Assembly: GCF_026262505.1 (NCBI RefSeq)
Contig: NC_067206.1
Span: forward strand, 12,892,205-12,956,204
Direction of reading: 5' to 3'
DNA length: 64,000 bases
Source of the DNA: Trichomonas vaginalis G3
Lineage: Eukaryota > Parabasalia > Trichomonadida > Trichomonadidae
A program made the position numbers and the translations under genes. Below the pieces are notes generated by a model that saw nothing but the letters and a program-made list of their open reading frames with translations, was not told the origin of the DNA and made no database searches. Below, in pieces: positions 31,421 through 40,428 of this stretch (within the stretch, counting starts at the first letter, position 1; the number at the start of each line of letters is the position of its first letter).

Positions 31421-32452
31421 TCATATAGGGCGGCATGTAATCTTTACTCTGTCCCGTCGTTTGTGTATATCCTGAAACATTATGTGTATGATTACTGAAC
31501 CCTGTGTATCGTTCCAGTAACAATTAATAGCAAATTTAACGTCATCTTTAACATCATATCCTTTACCTTTTGTCATTCCGGACCAATCCCAATATCTATG
31601 CTTATGCCAACCTGCTTCGGTTGTGTTTAAATTAACGTAATGACTGTGAGCAGGTAAATTTTCGCCCGTAATTGTTTTACTTCCACCAGTTTGTTTTGAT
31701 GAGTTAGCACAATATAAGAAACGATCGGTTATTTGTTGCCATGTACCAAAACCTAAAACACTTGCCGGATTTGTTGAATTCATTGATGTATATATTGAAC
31801 CAATGGGGTAAATCATCTCAAGAATTGTATTTAATTTAGTATTAACCCATTCCTTATCAGCTTTATTGTCTAAACATGCTAAAACCCATTTTGTATCAGC
31901 TTTAACGTTAAAAGTCGCCGATGTCCAATCCATATCTGCTTTCTTATTTAACTCACTATCCACGTATTCCTTATCAGCTTTATTGTCTAAACATGCTAAA
32001 ACCCATTTTGTATCAGCTTTAACGTTAAAAGTCGCCGATGTCCAATCCATATCAGCTTTCTTCTCTAACTCACTATCCACATATTCCTTATCCGCCTTCT
32101 TCATTATGTCATTTAGGAAACCTTTTATGAATTCCTCATTTAAATTAAATCTTCCAATCTTCAAAACTTTAGGAAATGCATTTAATGCGTAATATCTTTG
32201 TTCTTCTGGTGGAATTGATGTTATATCATCCGTTATTCCTTTAATTTTTGAATTCATAAATAAAATTTCTTTTATATTTGATATCACCGCACCACCTTTG
32301 CAAACGAATTCGAAATGGTCATTTTTCAATACTATCTCCAAATCTCCATATTTCAACCTTTGTGTTTGTTCTGCCGTCTTTGAATTATATGCATATGTGG
32401 CGTATGTAATGGTTTGTGCCTTAAGTTGTTGTGGTTGCTGTTGTTTAATCAT
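31421..32452 (-). CDS. Fibre-like protein with phage tail-collar domain, looks whole
   Basis: This 343-residue protein reads like a phage tail fibre. After a soluble N-terminus it has two nearly identical 39-residue stalk units (KADKEYVDSEL..KKADMDW...KADTKWVLACLDN). A tail-collar/gp53-type domain follows from about residue 210 (IYPIGSIYTSMNSTNPASV, FGTWQQITDRFLYCA, TGGSKTITGENLPAHSH). The unit is repeated exactly at DNA level with a 117-base period (starts 31861 and 31978). It probably forms a trimeric fibre for host recognition in the virion. The C-terminal 40 residues do not look like the usual collar end. It is the first gene of the minus-strand structural arm. Confidence 0.85.
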   Translation of the reverse strand: MIKQQQPQQLKAQTITYATYAYNSKTAEQTQRLKYGDLEIVLKNDHFEFVCKGGAVISNIKEILFMNSKIKGITDDITSIPPEEQRYYALNAFPKVLKIGRFNLNEEFIKGFLNDIMKKADKEYVDSELEKKADMDWTSATFNVKADTKWVLACLDNKADKEYVDSELNKKADMDWTSATFNVKADTKWVLACLDNKADKEWVNTKLNTILEMIYPIGSIYTSMNSTNPASVLGFGTWQQITDRFLYCANSSKQTGGSKTITGENLPAHSHYVNLNTTEAGWHKHRYWDWSGMTKGKGYDVKDDVKFAINCYWNDTQGSVIIHIMFQDIHKRRDRVKITCRPI

Positions 32453-32476
32453 TTATTACGATTTAAAAATAAATAT

Positions 32477-33187
32477 TTAATCCGTTATCTCATCAGCTAT
32501 TTTCTCTATTTGAAAAGTCCATAATATTTCATTCATAAATTCTAAATCACAATCAAATAGGTCAGTTATTCTAAATTTAATATTTGATAAATCTTTTGAA
32601 TGAAGAATAAATGAATTCCCGGATAATTGAAACGGATATGATAAAGAAAATGTGTTTAAGTTGATGGATAAAATGTTTTGTATTGATGGGTAAGAGTTAG
32701 GGTCTAATGTTTGGTGTGAAAATCTCATTGGGGTATTAACTTTATCACATTTGATTAAAATGAAATTGGAACCAGTGTCAGAATACAAAACATCCCCAAC
32801 ATCTTTTTCAAAATTTAATATCCCCAACAATGAACGAAGACGAGGAGTACAAAATTTAATTTTCAGCGGAAATTTAATAAGATTATTTATTTCATCAAGT
32901 TCAAAAAGTTTATCAGGTTTTGATTTAAAATTTTCTTCATACCATACGATAAATGATTCATTTAAATAACTTAAAATCATGTTAATATCCCATTTCACTA
33001 TCACATTATTTATATACATATCATACGTTTTTTCATGGTCATCTTTAATAAATGATATATAATCCGAAGGGTCTAAAAGAATGGGATTAAATTTACCACT
33101 CACAGAAACGAGAGAAACATTATAAATTCCACTAACTGTTAAATTTAATTCACAGTTATTATTCGAAATAATATTGATAATTGACAT
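32477..33187 (-). CDS. Penton-like minor capsid candidate
   Basis: This 236-residue beta-rich protein starts at ATGTCAATTATC directly after an ATCGTAATAAA motif. Its C-terminal half (SNFILIKCDKVNTP...ILSINLNTFSLSYPFQ...LSNIKFRITDLFDCDLEF) follows the pattern of Polinton/PLV penton proteins and is matched by the protein at 51026-51697 (ILYIVSNLGS...ILMRINNTFSAGLPI...LANINLTLVDANFVPV). The match between two otherwise different elements supports a structural role. The penton identity itself is inference. Confidence 0.6.
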   Translation of the reverse strand: MSIINIISNNNCELNLTVSGIYNVSLVSVSGKFNPILLDPSDYISFIKDDHEKTYDMYINNVIVKWDINMILSYLNESFIVWYEENFKSKPDKLFELDEINNLIKFPLKIKFCTPRLRSLLGILNFEKDVGDVLYSDTGSNFILIKCDKVNTPMRFSHQTLDPNSYPSIQNILSINLNTFSLSYPFQLSGNSFILHSKDLSNIKFRITDLFDCDLEFMNEILWTFQIEKIADEITD

Positions 33188-33206
33188 TTTTATTACGATT
33201 AAAAAT

Positions 33207-33686
33207 ATGGTAAAGCGTTATTTTCCAGTGATAAATAAAACTAGAATAAGATTACCTCAAGAATTCATAAATTCAACGAATAAGAAATTCATTCATGTTA
33301 TAAATTTTAGTGTTTTCAGAAAATATGAGTCGATGTCATATTCATCAACAGGTTATATTTCACTTCATTCAAATTTGGTTCAATCAAACCCATATAATGA
33401 CCATTTCATAAGATTTTCAGATGGTATTAAAAATGTAATTGATAGATTAAAATATGAACAGATTGACAATATCGAATTTTTGGAATTTTGGTTTAAATAT
33501 CCTGATGGAAAAAAGATTGAAGTTAAAGATAAAGCTGATACTATAACAAAAACAATTACAATGACCGATCCAGATAGTGGGGAACAAAAAGAAATAAAAC
33601 AAACGATAGAAACTGGTGAAAGGTCAATTATTATTGATTATGATTCAAAGGATTATTATTCGATAATGTTAATGCTTGAATATTAA
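33207..33686 (+). CDS. Maverick structural-arm protein, unknown
   Basis: This 159-residue protein starts MVKRYFPVINKTRIRL. The start at 33207 is chosen because it follows ATTACGATTAAAAAT, the promoter-like motif shared with the divergent neighbour; an ATG 11 codons upstream lies inside that neighbour. It is beta-rich in the first half, then charged (DGKKIEVKDKADTITKT). It is read opposite to its neighbours and its end abuts the next gene by four bases. It is possibly a second minor capsid protein, without direct support. Confidence 0.6.
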   Translation: MVKRYFPVINKTRIRLPQEFINSTNKKFIHVINFSVFRKYESMSYSSTGYISLHSNLVQSNPYNDHFIRFSDGIKNVIDRLKYEQIDNIEFLEFWFKYPDGKKIEVKDKADTITKTITMTDPDSGEQKEIKQTIETGERSIIIDYDSKDYYSIMLMLEY

Positions 33687-34339
33687 ATAGCCTTAACAAA
33701 GAATTTTTCAAGTGATATTTTATATTCATCAACTATTTTATTATAAATATCATTATATGTTAAATGTAGTTCAGTTGTTGTTCCGTTCTTTGATATCTTA
33801 ATTGTGCTAATATCCTTTATAGGATTTATTTTTGCAACTGTTCCGCAGCATGAAACCTCATCATCTATGAAATATTGAATCTTCACGTCTGAATCTTGAA
33901 CATCACAAAGAATGGCAATAATGTGAATTAATGATTCATAAGGTAAAATAATTAAACCGGATTGGTCAATTAAATTTATTATTGAATCATAATTATCAGT
34001 TATGATATCGCGATATATTTTCATTAATTCTGAATTAATGTCTACTTTATATGGGTTATCAAGTGGTGGGGGGTATGTTGGATAAGTGGGAATTTCAACA
34101 GGTTCTTTTCCAGGTTCAGATAAAATGATTGGGTCTCCATCTTCTTTATTTTGCTCCTCTTCTTTCTTTGGTAAGTCACGAGTTAATAAATTTGGTTGAG
34201 TTGCTGACCTTGTTAATTCAGGACTAACATTAACTTTAACATTTTGAATAATTCGTGATTTATCATCATTTACATTATAACCAACCGTAATCTCTGCTTT
34301 TGCGTTTGTGTTCTTTTGACTTGTGAAACGTCTTCTCAT
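33683..34339 (-). CDS. Maverick structural-arm protein, shared with the second element
   Basis: This 218-residue protein starts MRRRFTSQKNTNAKAEITVG. A proline-rich linker (IPTYPTYPPPLDNPY) separates it from a compact C-terminal half (LIILPYESLIHIIAILCD...VSCCGTVAKI...TTELHLTYNDIYNKI). The C-terminal half is clearly matched by the region at 50078-50660 (APHEVLKELLKLL...IACCGVS). Conservation across two elements with no DNA similarity suggests a virion or assembly role. No known domain is recognised. Confidence 0.7.
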   Translation of the reverse strand: MRRRFTSQKNTNAKAEITVGYNVNDDKSRIIQNVKVNVSPELTRSATQPNLLTRDLPKKEEEQNKEDGDPIILSEPGKEPVEIPTYPTYPPPLDNPYKVDINSELMKIYRDIITDNYDSIINLIDQSGLIILPYESLIHIIAILCDVQDSDVKIQYFIDDEVSCCGTVAKINPIKDISTIKISKNGTTTELHLTYNDIYNKIVDEYKISLEKFFVKAI

Positions 34340-34423
34340 TTATAATTGAATAAAAAAAAGAAAAATATATTTAAAGTTTTATTTAGTTGTTACGGTAATA
34401 TCCCAAGGTTCATCCTTGATTGC

Positions 34424-35248
34424 TTATACTTTCTTTGTAACTGCACCAATTATGTTATTGATATTGATTTGAGTTTCTCCCAGTCTTATTTTATCATTTA
34501 CAATATCTTTAATCATTTCATTACATGCATTCTTAAAATCATCCGATTTTTCTAATTTACGTCTATCACTTTCTTTAATTAAATCAAAGTTATATCCTTG
34601 TTGAGAATAAAGTGGTTTCTTTATCAATTCCTTGAACGCTTCTGAAAGTGAAGATGAAGAAATTCTTGCCACTTGAATTGGTTTAAATTCTGCTTTCATT
34701 GCTTCTTTCTGTTCATTGAACACTGGATCGAATAAAGCAACTTTAAAGAATTTCTTAGCTGGAATTTCAGGTCTCAAATTTGCATATTGACCATCAAACT
34801 GGTTAACATATTGAGGTAATCCGTTTGGTCCTTCTTCAATAGCATTTAATTCTTCATTGAAATAAGAATATGGATTATGACGGTATGAAAGAATTGGTCC
34901 ATCTTTACTGTCTCCGATATGTTGTTTAACAGCTTTTCCATTTTCATCAAATTGCATAGGATAACGTTCATTATATGCTTTACGTTTAGGATAATCCGTC
35001 ATTGTTAATTTATACCCATTTATGACTTTAATATTTCCTTGACCATCAGTAACAAAGACTTCATTTATACCATCAGGCTTTCCATTTGGTCCTGTAATGT
35101 CTGCTTCATGTGCTTCCCAATTTGGTCCATGACGTTTGGCATATGCTTGAGCTTCTGGTAATGTTAAAACGTTTCTCATTTGTTTAACATCCTTTTGAAG
35201 ACCGGCAACAATGTGGACTAATTCTTTCATTCCGTCTGGAACTTTCAT
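34424..35248 (-). CDS. Maverick protein, unknown (structural arm)
   Basis: This 274-residue protein begins [21 protein letters not shown] and then has a [20 protein letters not shown] segment that looks like a beta-hairpin or collagen-like turn. The helical C-terminus is [21 protein letters not shown]. Coding-like sequence extends for some 75 bases upstream, so the gene may be longer and broken, about one break. It could be a minor virion protein by position between two structural genes. Family not recognised. Confidence 0.6.
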   Translation of the reverse strand: MKVPDGMKELVHIVAGLQKDVKQMRNVLTLPEAQAYAKRHGPNWEAHEADITGPNGKPDGINEVFVTDGQGNIKVINGYKLTMTDYPKRKAYNERYPMQFDENGKAVKQHIGDSKDGPILSYRHNPYSYFNEELNAIEEGPNGLPQYVNQFDGQYANLRPEIPAKKFFKVALFDPVFNEQKEAMKAEFKPIQVARISSSSLSEAFKELIKKPLYSQQGYNFDLIKESDRRKLEKSDDFKNACNEMIKDIVNDKIRLGETQININNIIGAVTKKV

Positions 35249-35361
35249 AGTTCTATTATATGCACCCTTTTTTTGTTCCTTGTTTTAATGGAACCTGTAG
35301 AAGATTTGCAATTTCTGTCATGTTTAATTATAAATAAAAAATAAAAATTAATTATAAAAAG

Positions 35362-36048
35362 TTATTCGAATTTAATGGAACCTTTATTTAAATCAACTAT
35401 TATTTTCTCATGTTCTCCTAATTGTTGATATTGTGTGTAAAGTTCATTAATGCTCATTGGTAAATTCACTTGATAAAGCATAACGTTCAACTGTTGACGA
35501 CTAAACCCACTGAAAATGAAAAGGGTGGACAGGTTTGATTTAATGTTTGTGCTTAATGCTTTAAAGTATTGAACAGCCATGAAGAATGAACACTGAATGT
35601 GTCGACATTGAGTTAATAATTGATTAAAATATGATTTCTCATTAGTTATTAGTTTTGATTTCACGGCATCATCTAGAAAAATTAGTGAATGCAAAAATTC
35701 TTTATCAAAATTTGAAATAGAAAGTGTTTCAAATAATTCATCCCTTTGTTTATCAATAATTTTATCCTCTAATCCTTGCTTCTTGATTGTATTATATAAC
35801 TCTTTATACATTAAAAAGTTTTTCAAATAATCTTCCGCTTCTTCTTGTGATAAATAAATAATTGGAATTTTGATTAAATGCTTTAAAGATTCAAATGTAT
35901 CATCTGAAGGTGAACCTGAACGGTTGATATAAATTAACACATGTGAATAGGGTGAAGTGTTAGCAATAATGATAATTTGTTTTAATATCGTTAATGTTTT
36001 ACCTTTATTTTGTTTACCAATTGCTGCAGTGATTGAATTTAATAACAT
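35362..36048 (-). CDS. FtsK/HerA-type genome-packaging ATPase
   Basis: This is the DNA-packaging ATPase that Polintons share with adenovirus-like and PLV viruses. The Walker A-like GKQNKGKTLTILKQ lies near the N-terminus, and the Walker B LIFLDDAVKSKLI at about residue 140 is followed by LTQCRHIQCSFFMAVQY and a motif with Ser/Arg (LFIFSGFSRQQ). It has 228 residues; coding-like sequence continues upstream to about 36175, so the region may carry about one break. It is homologous in layout to the ATPase at 54284-55159. Confidence 0.8.
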   Translation of the reverse strand: MLLNSITAAIGKQNKGKTLTILKQIIIIANTSPYSHVLIYINRSGSPSDDTFESLKHLIKIPIIYLSQEEAEDYLKNFLMYKELYNTIKKQGLEDKIIDKQRDELFETLSISNFDKEFLHSLIFLDDAVKSKLITNEKSYFNQLLTQCRHIQCSFFMAVQYFKALSTNIKSNLSTLFIFSGFSRQQLNVMLYQVNLPMSINELYTQYQQLGEHEKIIVDLNKGSIKFE

Positions 36049-36199
36049 TCAGAATATGGAATTTTCATTAATTTTTCCTTAGATAGAGCATTTTATTATC
36101 ACTCAATGCTTCATTAATCATATCATCTATGTATGTATTATATACTCCTGTTAATTCTTCAGAATTGAAATCCATTTAATCAAAAATAAATTTATAATT

Positions 36200-37836
36200 T
36201 TAAACATTTCTATTCATCAATATTTCATCATATGAACTTCTATACTGTGGTGGTGTACCTGTTGAATGATATTTCAAACCTTCATCCGGTGTCCATGTCC
36301 AATATGTAGTCCTAGTAAACCAAACCTGAGGAGGATTTGTCACCTTTGAACAGTAAGTGTCATTTTCACCCTGAATGATTGGATAAGCTTTCACTTGTAC
36401 TGTAACTTGTGAGTTGAAAGTTTCTAATCCATCAAAGAATATACCCGCTCCATCACGTTGAACTGGAATAGTGCATAAGAATGAAGTTTGGTCTTTCCAT
36501 GTTCTAGCTAATGGCGTGCCATTATCATCATTCAGTGGTCTAGTTAATGAGTCCTCGTATTCTTCCGTGCATTCATTCACTCCATCTAAATCAGAAGCTT
36601 GAAGCATACGTGTAAAGAATATGTCACCCACTGTGGTCATCGCTTGATCGGGGAAGTTTCTGGAATCTATAGTGACCTGAAGACCTCGAAGCATTGGATT
36701 TTCTAAAACTGTTCTTTGCATTGCATTCTTCGGAAATGCTAACACAATATCTGTAACATTATGAAGAGCATATGAGAAATCAGAGCTGATACCTTCAGGA
36801 GTGATGCAACCTCCATTTAGTGAGCGAACGTCAATATGTTGAGCTGGAATCATGAATGGATCTTCCTTACTGAATAAACGTGGTATTGCTTTAACTGATT
36901 CTTCAATTAAACCATATCCTGGTGTAATACATTTATCCTCTAAAACTTCCATCTTTGTGCATGAAATAATAACGTCTTCAACTGTTGCGTCAGCAGATGT
37001 AGCGGCTAAGCTTGTAATTAATTTTGCAGGAAGTCCGATTTGTTGGAATTTGCGATCGTATTTATAAACATGATTCATAATCTTTTCATAATTTTCATCA
37101 GTTATCTTTTCATAAACGTAATTTTGTAAATCAGCAACTCTTAACGGGTCAACTGGCAAAATACCAAAGTATCCCTGAAAACATAATATTTAAGAATGAT
37201 ATCACCAAATGATTTAGGATAATCGTCGAACGCCTGAAATGCTAACAAATCGTTTACTGGAATAATCATATCAAAAGTGATATCAACTTCTTCATTTGCT
37301 CTCTTGAAAACTTCGAGGGTCAATATATTTACCACATACTGAGTTATCATATTTTTGGACATTGTTATATAATGAATGAACAAACTTTTTAACTTTCCTT
37401 TCGATTTTGGTTTATATGTTGCAAATGCGAAAGATTCACGGGCACAATCCATCTGAAGATAGCCGGCATCACCTCTTTCGGTTTCTACTTCTAATTGTTT
37501 AAAGTTTTGATTTGATGATTTATAACCAACGAATAAACGCATGCATTTAAAAGCGGCATCACATGTGAAAGCTTTATTTGAAACTAAAGTTGCTTTAACT
37601 TTACGTTTAATATATGTGTCACCTAATTGGTTCACATCAAGAGCCGGATTTGTAATTCTTAAATGAGTTTGTTTATCATCAAAATATGGAGCATCAGAGT
37701 CATAGCATGAACTTTCAAGTTCTCTATAATATCTTCTACCGTCATTCTTTGCGAATATTTCATTTATCTTTTCGAATGAATGAAATACATTTCCATTAAT
37801 CGGTTTAGTGTTTGGCACCAAATAGTTAGTCGTCAT
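36200..37836 (-). pseudogene. Major capsid protein region of the Maverick (broken)
   Basis: By size (about 550 codons), place next to the packaging ATPase and beta-rich composition, this is the double jelly-roll capsid gene. It reads MTTNYLVPNTKPINGNVFHS at its start and ends TPPQYRSSYDEILMNRNV. Pieces such as GDIFFTRMLQASDLDGVNE and FNSQVTVQVKAYPIIQ are strand-rich. The region looks broken, about one break. The assignment rests on gene order and fold-like composition, not on a recognised signature. Confidence 0.6.
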
Positions 37837-37905
37837 TTATGATGAAATAAAAAATCAAAATTAAAAGATGAAAATGAATTTTTAATTTTAATGAAATAAT
37901 CAACT

Positions 37906-38070
37906 ATGGCTGCAGGATTCTTTAAAAAGTTATGGGATAAAGTAAAAAGAGGAGCGCATAAAGTTTGGGAAACAATGAAGAAGGGAGCAAATTGGATATT
38001 TAAGAATAAAGAAGCAATTAGTGACGTTGCGGAACAAATAGCACCTAATGTTCCGGTAAGAGAAGTTTAA
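37906..38070 (+). CDS. 54-residue amphipathic small protein
   Basis: The short frame reads MAAGFFKKLWDKVKRGAHKVWET..., an N-terminal cationic amphipathic helix. The first ten residues equal those of the 78-residue protein encoded nearby on the other strand (MAAGFFKKLW), so the two are paralogues. It ends VPVREV. Likely a membrane-active or DNA-condensing virion peptide, similar in style to adenovirus pVI/pX-type peptides; function is inferred. Confidence 0.65.
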   Translation: MAAGFFKKLWDKVKRGAHKVWETMKKGANWIFKNKEAISDVAEQIAPNVPVREV

Positions 38071-38136
38071 ATAAGGAGCAAAAGTTTATCAAAGACTACA
38101 ACCGATATTGAGATAAAAATAATATTTATTTTTCCA

Positions 38137-38373
38137 CTACTTTCCTCCTATTTTATTAAGTATTCCTTCAGCAATTCCACCAACTGCGTTACCTGCTTGT
38201 GCTCCCATCGCTGGATTACCTGCTTTAGCACCTAATACTCCACCAATTATAGTTCCTGCCGTTTTCGCTACTGGTGCCAAAAAGTTTGCAATGGGTTTTA
38301 TTATTTTCTGATGAACCCAACTTGCTGCTTTCTTAATTCCTTCCCATAACTTTTTAAAGAATCCTGCCGCCAT
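38137..38373 (-). CDS. 78-residue amphipathic, Gly/Ala-rich small protein
   Basis: Residues 1-30 form a cationic amphipathic helix (MAAGFFKKLWEGIKKAASWV). Residues 35-70 are hydrophobic and glycine-rich (GTIIGGVLGAKAGNPAMG), like a membrane-inserting hairpin. It looks whole. It is probably a membrane-lytic or membrane-embedded virion protein used at entry. It lies tail-to-tail with its paralogue at 37906-38070. Confidence 0.7.
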   Translation of the reverse strand: MAAGFFKKLWEGIKKAASWVHQKIIKPIANFLAPVAKTAGTIIGGVLGAKAGNPAMGAQAGNAVGGIAEGILNKIGGK

Positions 38374-38439
38374 TTCTGATTTAATATTAATTAAAAAATA
38401 TATTTCATCACTTATATTCTAATTTTTAATTAATGATAA

Positions 38440-38820
38440 ATGAAGCCTATTTTAAAAATAAATAAAACAGAGGAGGAAGAAATTAATGAAAGTGAAGATA
38501 TTCATCAGAAAATAAACATTGTTAAACCCATTACTGAAACAAAAATTTTTTCATCTGTTGAAGAATTTAATGACTATTACGCGAAGAATAAAAAATTATT
38601 TGAAGAATTGACAACATGTAAATTGAATAAAATGTTTAAAGTTGATGGATTCAAAATTTCAAAAATAAAAGGTGTTGTTAGTTTAAAATCTATTCCTCAA
38701 TCAAGAATCACCTCATTAATGAAAATTGATGATTTAACAAAAAGAATAGAAATTATTGAAGAAAGAATGAATCAAATAATTGATTTCATAAATCATAACT
38801 CGTTGAGCCCGGGTCCTTAA
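38440..38820 (+). CDS. Maverick small helical protein
   Basis: This 126-residue charged protein (MKPILKINKTEEEEINES...) has a probable C-terminal coiled coil (KIDDLTKRIEIIEERMNQI). It is read divergently from the amphipathic protein gene. Its stop lies inside a GC-rich motif (AGCCCGGGTCC..) followed by the hairpin GGACT-TAA-AGTCC at 38827-38839, which also covers the end of the convergent gene. Not recognised. Confidence 0.6.
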   Translation: MKPILKINKTEEEEINESEDIHQKINIVKPITETKIFSSVEEFNDYYAKNKKLFEELTTCKLNKMFKVDGFKISKIKGVVSLKSIPQSRITSLMKIDDLTKRIEIIEERMNQIIDFINHNSLSPGP

Positions 38821-38830
38821 AGCCCAGGAC

Positions 38831-39310
38831 TTAAAGTCCATCACTGAGTTCAAGGTTATATTCATCAAATATTTCATTATTAAATGCAACTTCTGCTAGT
38901 TTATTTATTTTTTCAATACGATCATTTGAAAGTCTATCGTTTAATTTTTTCTGAAGTTTTTCATTTTCTAGTTCTGAAACTTTATTTGGATGATATGTAA
39001 ATTCATGAAATTCTTTGGCCTCGGTTTTGATCATTAATTTACAAAGAACTTTAGTGGTTGGAATTCGTTTAAACCATTTATCCTTAATATTTGTTATAAA
39101 TTCAATATCTGGAATTAATTCCCAAATTTTTGCATTTTCAATTAATTTATTATCAAATGCAAAAGCAATGGGTTTAATATTAAACTTACCTTTATAATAT
39201 AAACTTTCTACATAATCATCGAAATAAACATCTACTTGTTTAATATTTTCAAGAATTGGTGAAAGAACATCCATTAATTGATTGACGGTTACGAATCTTG
39301 ATCCACTCAT
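38831..39310 (-). CDS. Maverick protein at the right terminus, shared with the second element
   Basis: This 159-residue protein starts MSGSRFVTVNQLMDVLSP. The ATG at 39310 is chosen because it follows TTCGTAAGAAA exactly as at 21537. Its N-terminal half (VDVYFDDYVES, FNIKPIAFAFDNK) is matched in pattern by the 139-residue protein at 53365-53784 (LNVYFYHFEK, WNIEPVKFAIVTK). It is the outermost gene at the right end and reads inward. Function unknown. Confidence 0.65.
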   Translation of the reverse strand: MSGSRFVTVNQLMDVLSPILENIKQVDVYFDDYVESLYYKGKFNIKPIAFAFDNKLIENAKIWELIPDIEFITNIKDKWFKRIPTTKVLCKLMIKTEAKEFHEFTYHPNKVSELENEKLQKKLNDRLSNDRIEKINKLAEVAFNNEIFDEYNLELSDGL

Positions 39311-39386
39311 TTTCTTACGAATTAAAAAAAATAAATTATTCATAAGTTATATATTAATTTAATAAATTATATTATCATTTATAATA

Positions 39387-39612
39387 AAATTTTTCAAAAT
39401 GCAGATAAATTTTAACATGTTCGAAATGAAATTATTATAAAATATATTCTTTTTATTAATGGTAATATAGGAATTGTAGGAATAAAAACTTTTTATAAAT
39501 TATTCATAAATTTTTAAAATCTGCTATTCGGAAGTATGTTCAAAAATCATTCAATTATGTGAGAATTCTTACGATTACAAAAAAAGTCACACAACCCGTC
39601 ATATATACTACT
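39387..39612. repeat. Maverick terminal inverted repeat, right
   Basis: It is the reverse complement of 21293-21517, one base longer through an A-run difference, otherwise almost identical. Confidence 0.95.
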
Positions 39613-39618
39613 TTCTGA
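39613..39618. repeat. Target site duplication, right (TTCTGA)
   Basis: This is the second copy of the 6-bp duplication at 21287-21292. Together they define the pre-insertion host sequence upstream of POLR3H. Confidence 0.92.
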
Positions 39619-39855
39619 ATTCTCGGCATTTCCATTATCAAATAGATACACAACCTAAATTCGGGCTCTTGCTTGAATGACATCATCCCTTTGTCATGAA
39701 GTCATGCAAAGCAGAATATTTATTTTATGTTGAACTTTTGATTGGATTTTGCGAACTCGGTTCTTAATTGGTACTAGTAAAAGTTCATTTAATCATAGAA
39801 TCTGATATCAAATATCAATTTAGATAGTATAATATATAAACAAAATTTTAAATTT

Positions 39856-40428
39856 TCATTGGAACAAAAATGCTGGGGTTTTAACAATTTTCTTCATCAA
39901 ATTCACTAATTCGGCTGTTTCTGGGCCTTTGTCTGTCGGCAAATTTAATGAATATTGGAATGTTGAACCTTCTGAAGGGCGCATTGCAACATTACAGCTA
40001 TTTGCTTTCTGGGTAATTTGTGTGATGGTATGAAGCATCGCAAATCTAACATCTTTTGCAGATAATGTTTGAAATTGGAAAGGAATGGACCAGCGTTCCC
40101 AGACTTGAGAAGACTGTACATCTTTAAACCATCCCTTAACAGGGGTATTATAAGAGAGTGATAAAATTATCCAAGTATTTTGCGCTCCGCCAAAAATCGC
40201 ATCTTGCATTGGTAATAATCTTTTATGAATATTTTCTGAGCTTTCTGGCGTTTCAGCACTCGCATAAGCAATATCAACACCAGACATAATAATTGATTTT
40301 GGAATTACTTGTGTATCAATTGCTCGATGGAATAATATAGTATGAATAATTGCTTTGGCACAGTCTAAAAATTGATCTGGGCTAATGTTTATTGGATCAA
40401 GTTGGTGTTCTGTAGGTTTTGTAGTCAT
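39856..40428 (-). CDS. ATG101: ATG101-like HORMA-domain autophagy protein
   Basis: This 190-residue protein follows the layout of ATG101, the HORMA protein that partners ATG13 in the ATG1/ULK1 autophagy-initiation complex. An N-terminal helix ends in AIIHTILFHRAID (compare LHTVLLHR in animals). There is a central VDIAYASAETPESSENIHKR and the tryptophan-bearing loop region SQVWERWSIPFQF (compare WEVWTVKV). The C-terminal strand and helix are FQYSLNLPTD and ELVNLMKKIVKTP. Length fits (about 190-220). The identity rests on these weak but ordered matches. Confidence 0.65.
   Translation of the reverse strand: MTTKPTEHQLDPINISPDQFLDCAKAIIHTILFHRAIDTQVIPKSIIMSGVDIAYASAETPESSENIHKRLLPMQDAIFGGAQNTWIILSLSYNTPVKGWFKDVQSSQVWERWSIPFQFQTLSAKDVRFAMLHTITQITQKANSCNVAMRPSEGSTFQYSLNLPTDKGPETAELVNLMKKIVKTPAFLFQ

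Larger units (their letters stand above)
21293..39612. mobile_element. Full-length Maverick/Polinton, 18.3 kb, some genes broken
   Basis: The element is bounded by inverted repeats of about 225 bases that differ by one base in length, and by the 6-bp duplication TTCTGA. The left arm (+) carries a terminal gene, polB, integrase and primase-helicase. The right arm, mainly minus, carries structural and packaging genes (fibre-like, penton-like, packaging ATPase, capsid region, amphipathic small proteins). It is structurally complete at both ends but not coding-intact: roughly a dozen breaks, concentrated in polB, integrase and capsid. The nearly identical ends and its match to the copy at 1-3534 point to a young insertion. 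Confidence 0.97.

Noticed and set aside
31866-32192. 108-codon plus-strand frame over the fibre gene
   Set aside because: It is antisense to the duplicated fibre stalk units and mirrors their repeat.
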